A DNA stretch of 62,397 bases from assembly GCF_902196125.1 (NCBI RefSeq), contig NZ_CABIKG010000012.1:1-62397 (forward strand). Reading direction: 5' to 3'. Made by a program: the position numbers and the translations under genes. Within the stretch, counting starts at the first letter, position 1, and each line of letters begins with the position of its first letter. The DNA comes from Helicobacter suis (GTDB lineage Bacteria > Campylobacterota > Campylobacteria > Campylobacterales > Helicobacteraceae). Positions 62,301-62,397 of the stretch are shown one piece after another. The notes under the pieces were generated by a model. That model had not been told where the DNA came from and did no database searches. It worked only from the letters and a program-made list of their open reading frames with translations.

Positions 62301-62397
62301 GGGTTTGCAAATATGCGTTGACATGATAACTAAATTCTTCTCTCAAATCGTGGAAAAATTCTTTGCAATCTGTGCGCTTAGCAAAGCGTAATCTCTT
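62296..62397 (-). CDS. Partial CDS, C-terminus only, cut by window end
   Basis: The last 33 codons of a minus-strand frame running into the window edge: RLRFAKRTDCKEFFHDLREE and then FSYHVNAYLQTP before the stop at 62296-62298. It looks like real protein (charged helix), but no family can be named from this length. Confidence 0.35.
   Translation of the reverse strand, partial: KRLRFAKRTDCKEFFHDLREEFSYHVNAYLQTP

Overview
The window is chromosomal DNA of a Helicobacter, most likely one of the non-pylori gastric species. The protein families match (HspR/CbpA, Csd3 and Csd6 cell-shape enzymes, a PgbA-like protein, NixA, a Hcp-type Sel1 protein). Gene blocks keep the order I remember from H. pylori, but the blocks are joined differently. 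I cannot fix the species from sequence alone.

Layout. 1-980: a decayed IS200/IS605 transposase and an orphan ORF. 1000-5600: HIT protein, NifS-like aminotransferase, coiled-coil protein, two small proteins, PriA. 5600-12900: UvrB, a MidA-type methyltransferase, HspR-CbpA, QueC, a CCA/poly(A)-type nucleotidyltransferase, DusB. 12890-15640: an outer membrane protein and the ExbB-ExbD-TonB operon, with a canonical promoter and a Fur-like operator. 15670-21460: a polyferredoxin-like protein, Csd6, Era, HslU, HslV and L9. 21500-25900: Hcp-type Sel1 protein, DapD, IspG, an AAA ATPase. 26000-39810: the S10-spc-alpha ribosomal superoperon (rpsJ to rplQ, with secY, map, infA and rpoA inside, no rpmD), driven by a near-perfect promoter and ending in a small membrane protein gene. 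39800-47380: Ogt, GlcD, PgbA-like protein, Nudix protein, Csd3, then a small membrane protein, FlgM, a FlgN-like protein and FlgK.

47380-50340 is an accessory island: a truncated IS607 recombinase, a frameshifted HicA toxin with HicB still open, fragments of a Mu-like prophage, and an intact protein that looks like a winged-helix plus PD-(D/E)XK nuclease with no methylase beside it. 50385-59930: NixA, a DUF2130 protein, two tRNA-Leu genes, AtpE, Pnp, a phosphoribosyltransferase-like protein, LptD, an RDD protein and PurD. 59990-62296 has almost no intact genes. It holds the remains of pentapeptide-repeat genes (15-base periodicity, frames broken), including a diverged direct repeat of about 195 bases. 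Between the two copies, on the opposite strand, lies one intact gene for a zinc-finger / TerB-like / PH-like protein. A partial gene runs off the right end.

How the genes fit together: most of the window is housekeeping (translation, protein export, DNA repair, proteostasis, envelope shape, outer membrane biogenesis). Niche functions are TonB-dependent uptake, nickel import for urease and hydrogenase, and flagellar hook-filament junction assembly. The parts most worth a second look are the pentapeptide fossil field with its lone intact gene, and the island between flgK and nixA.
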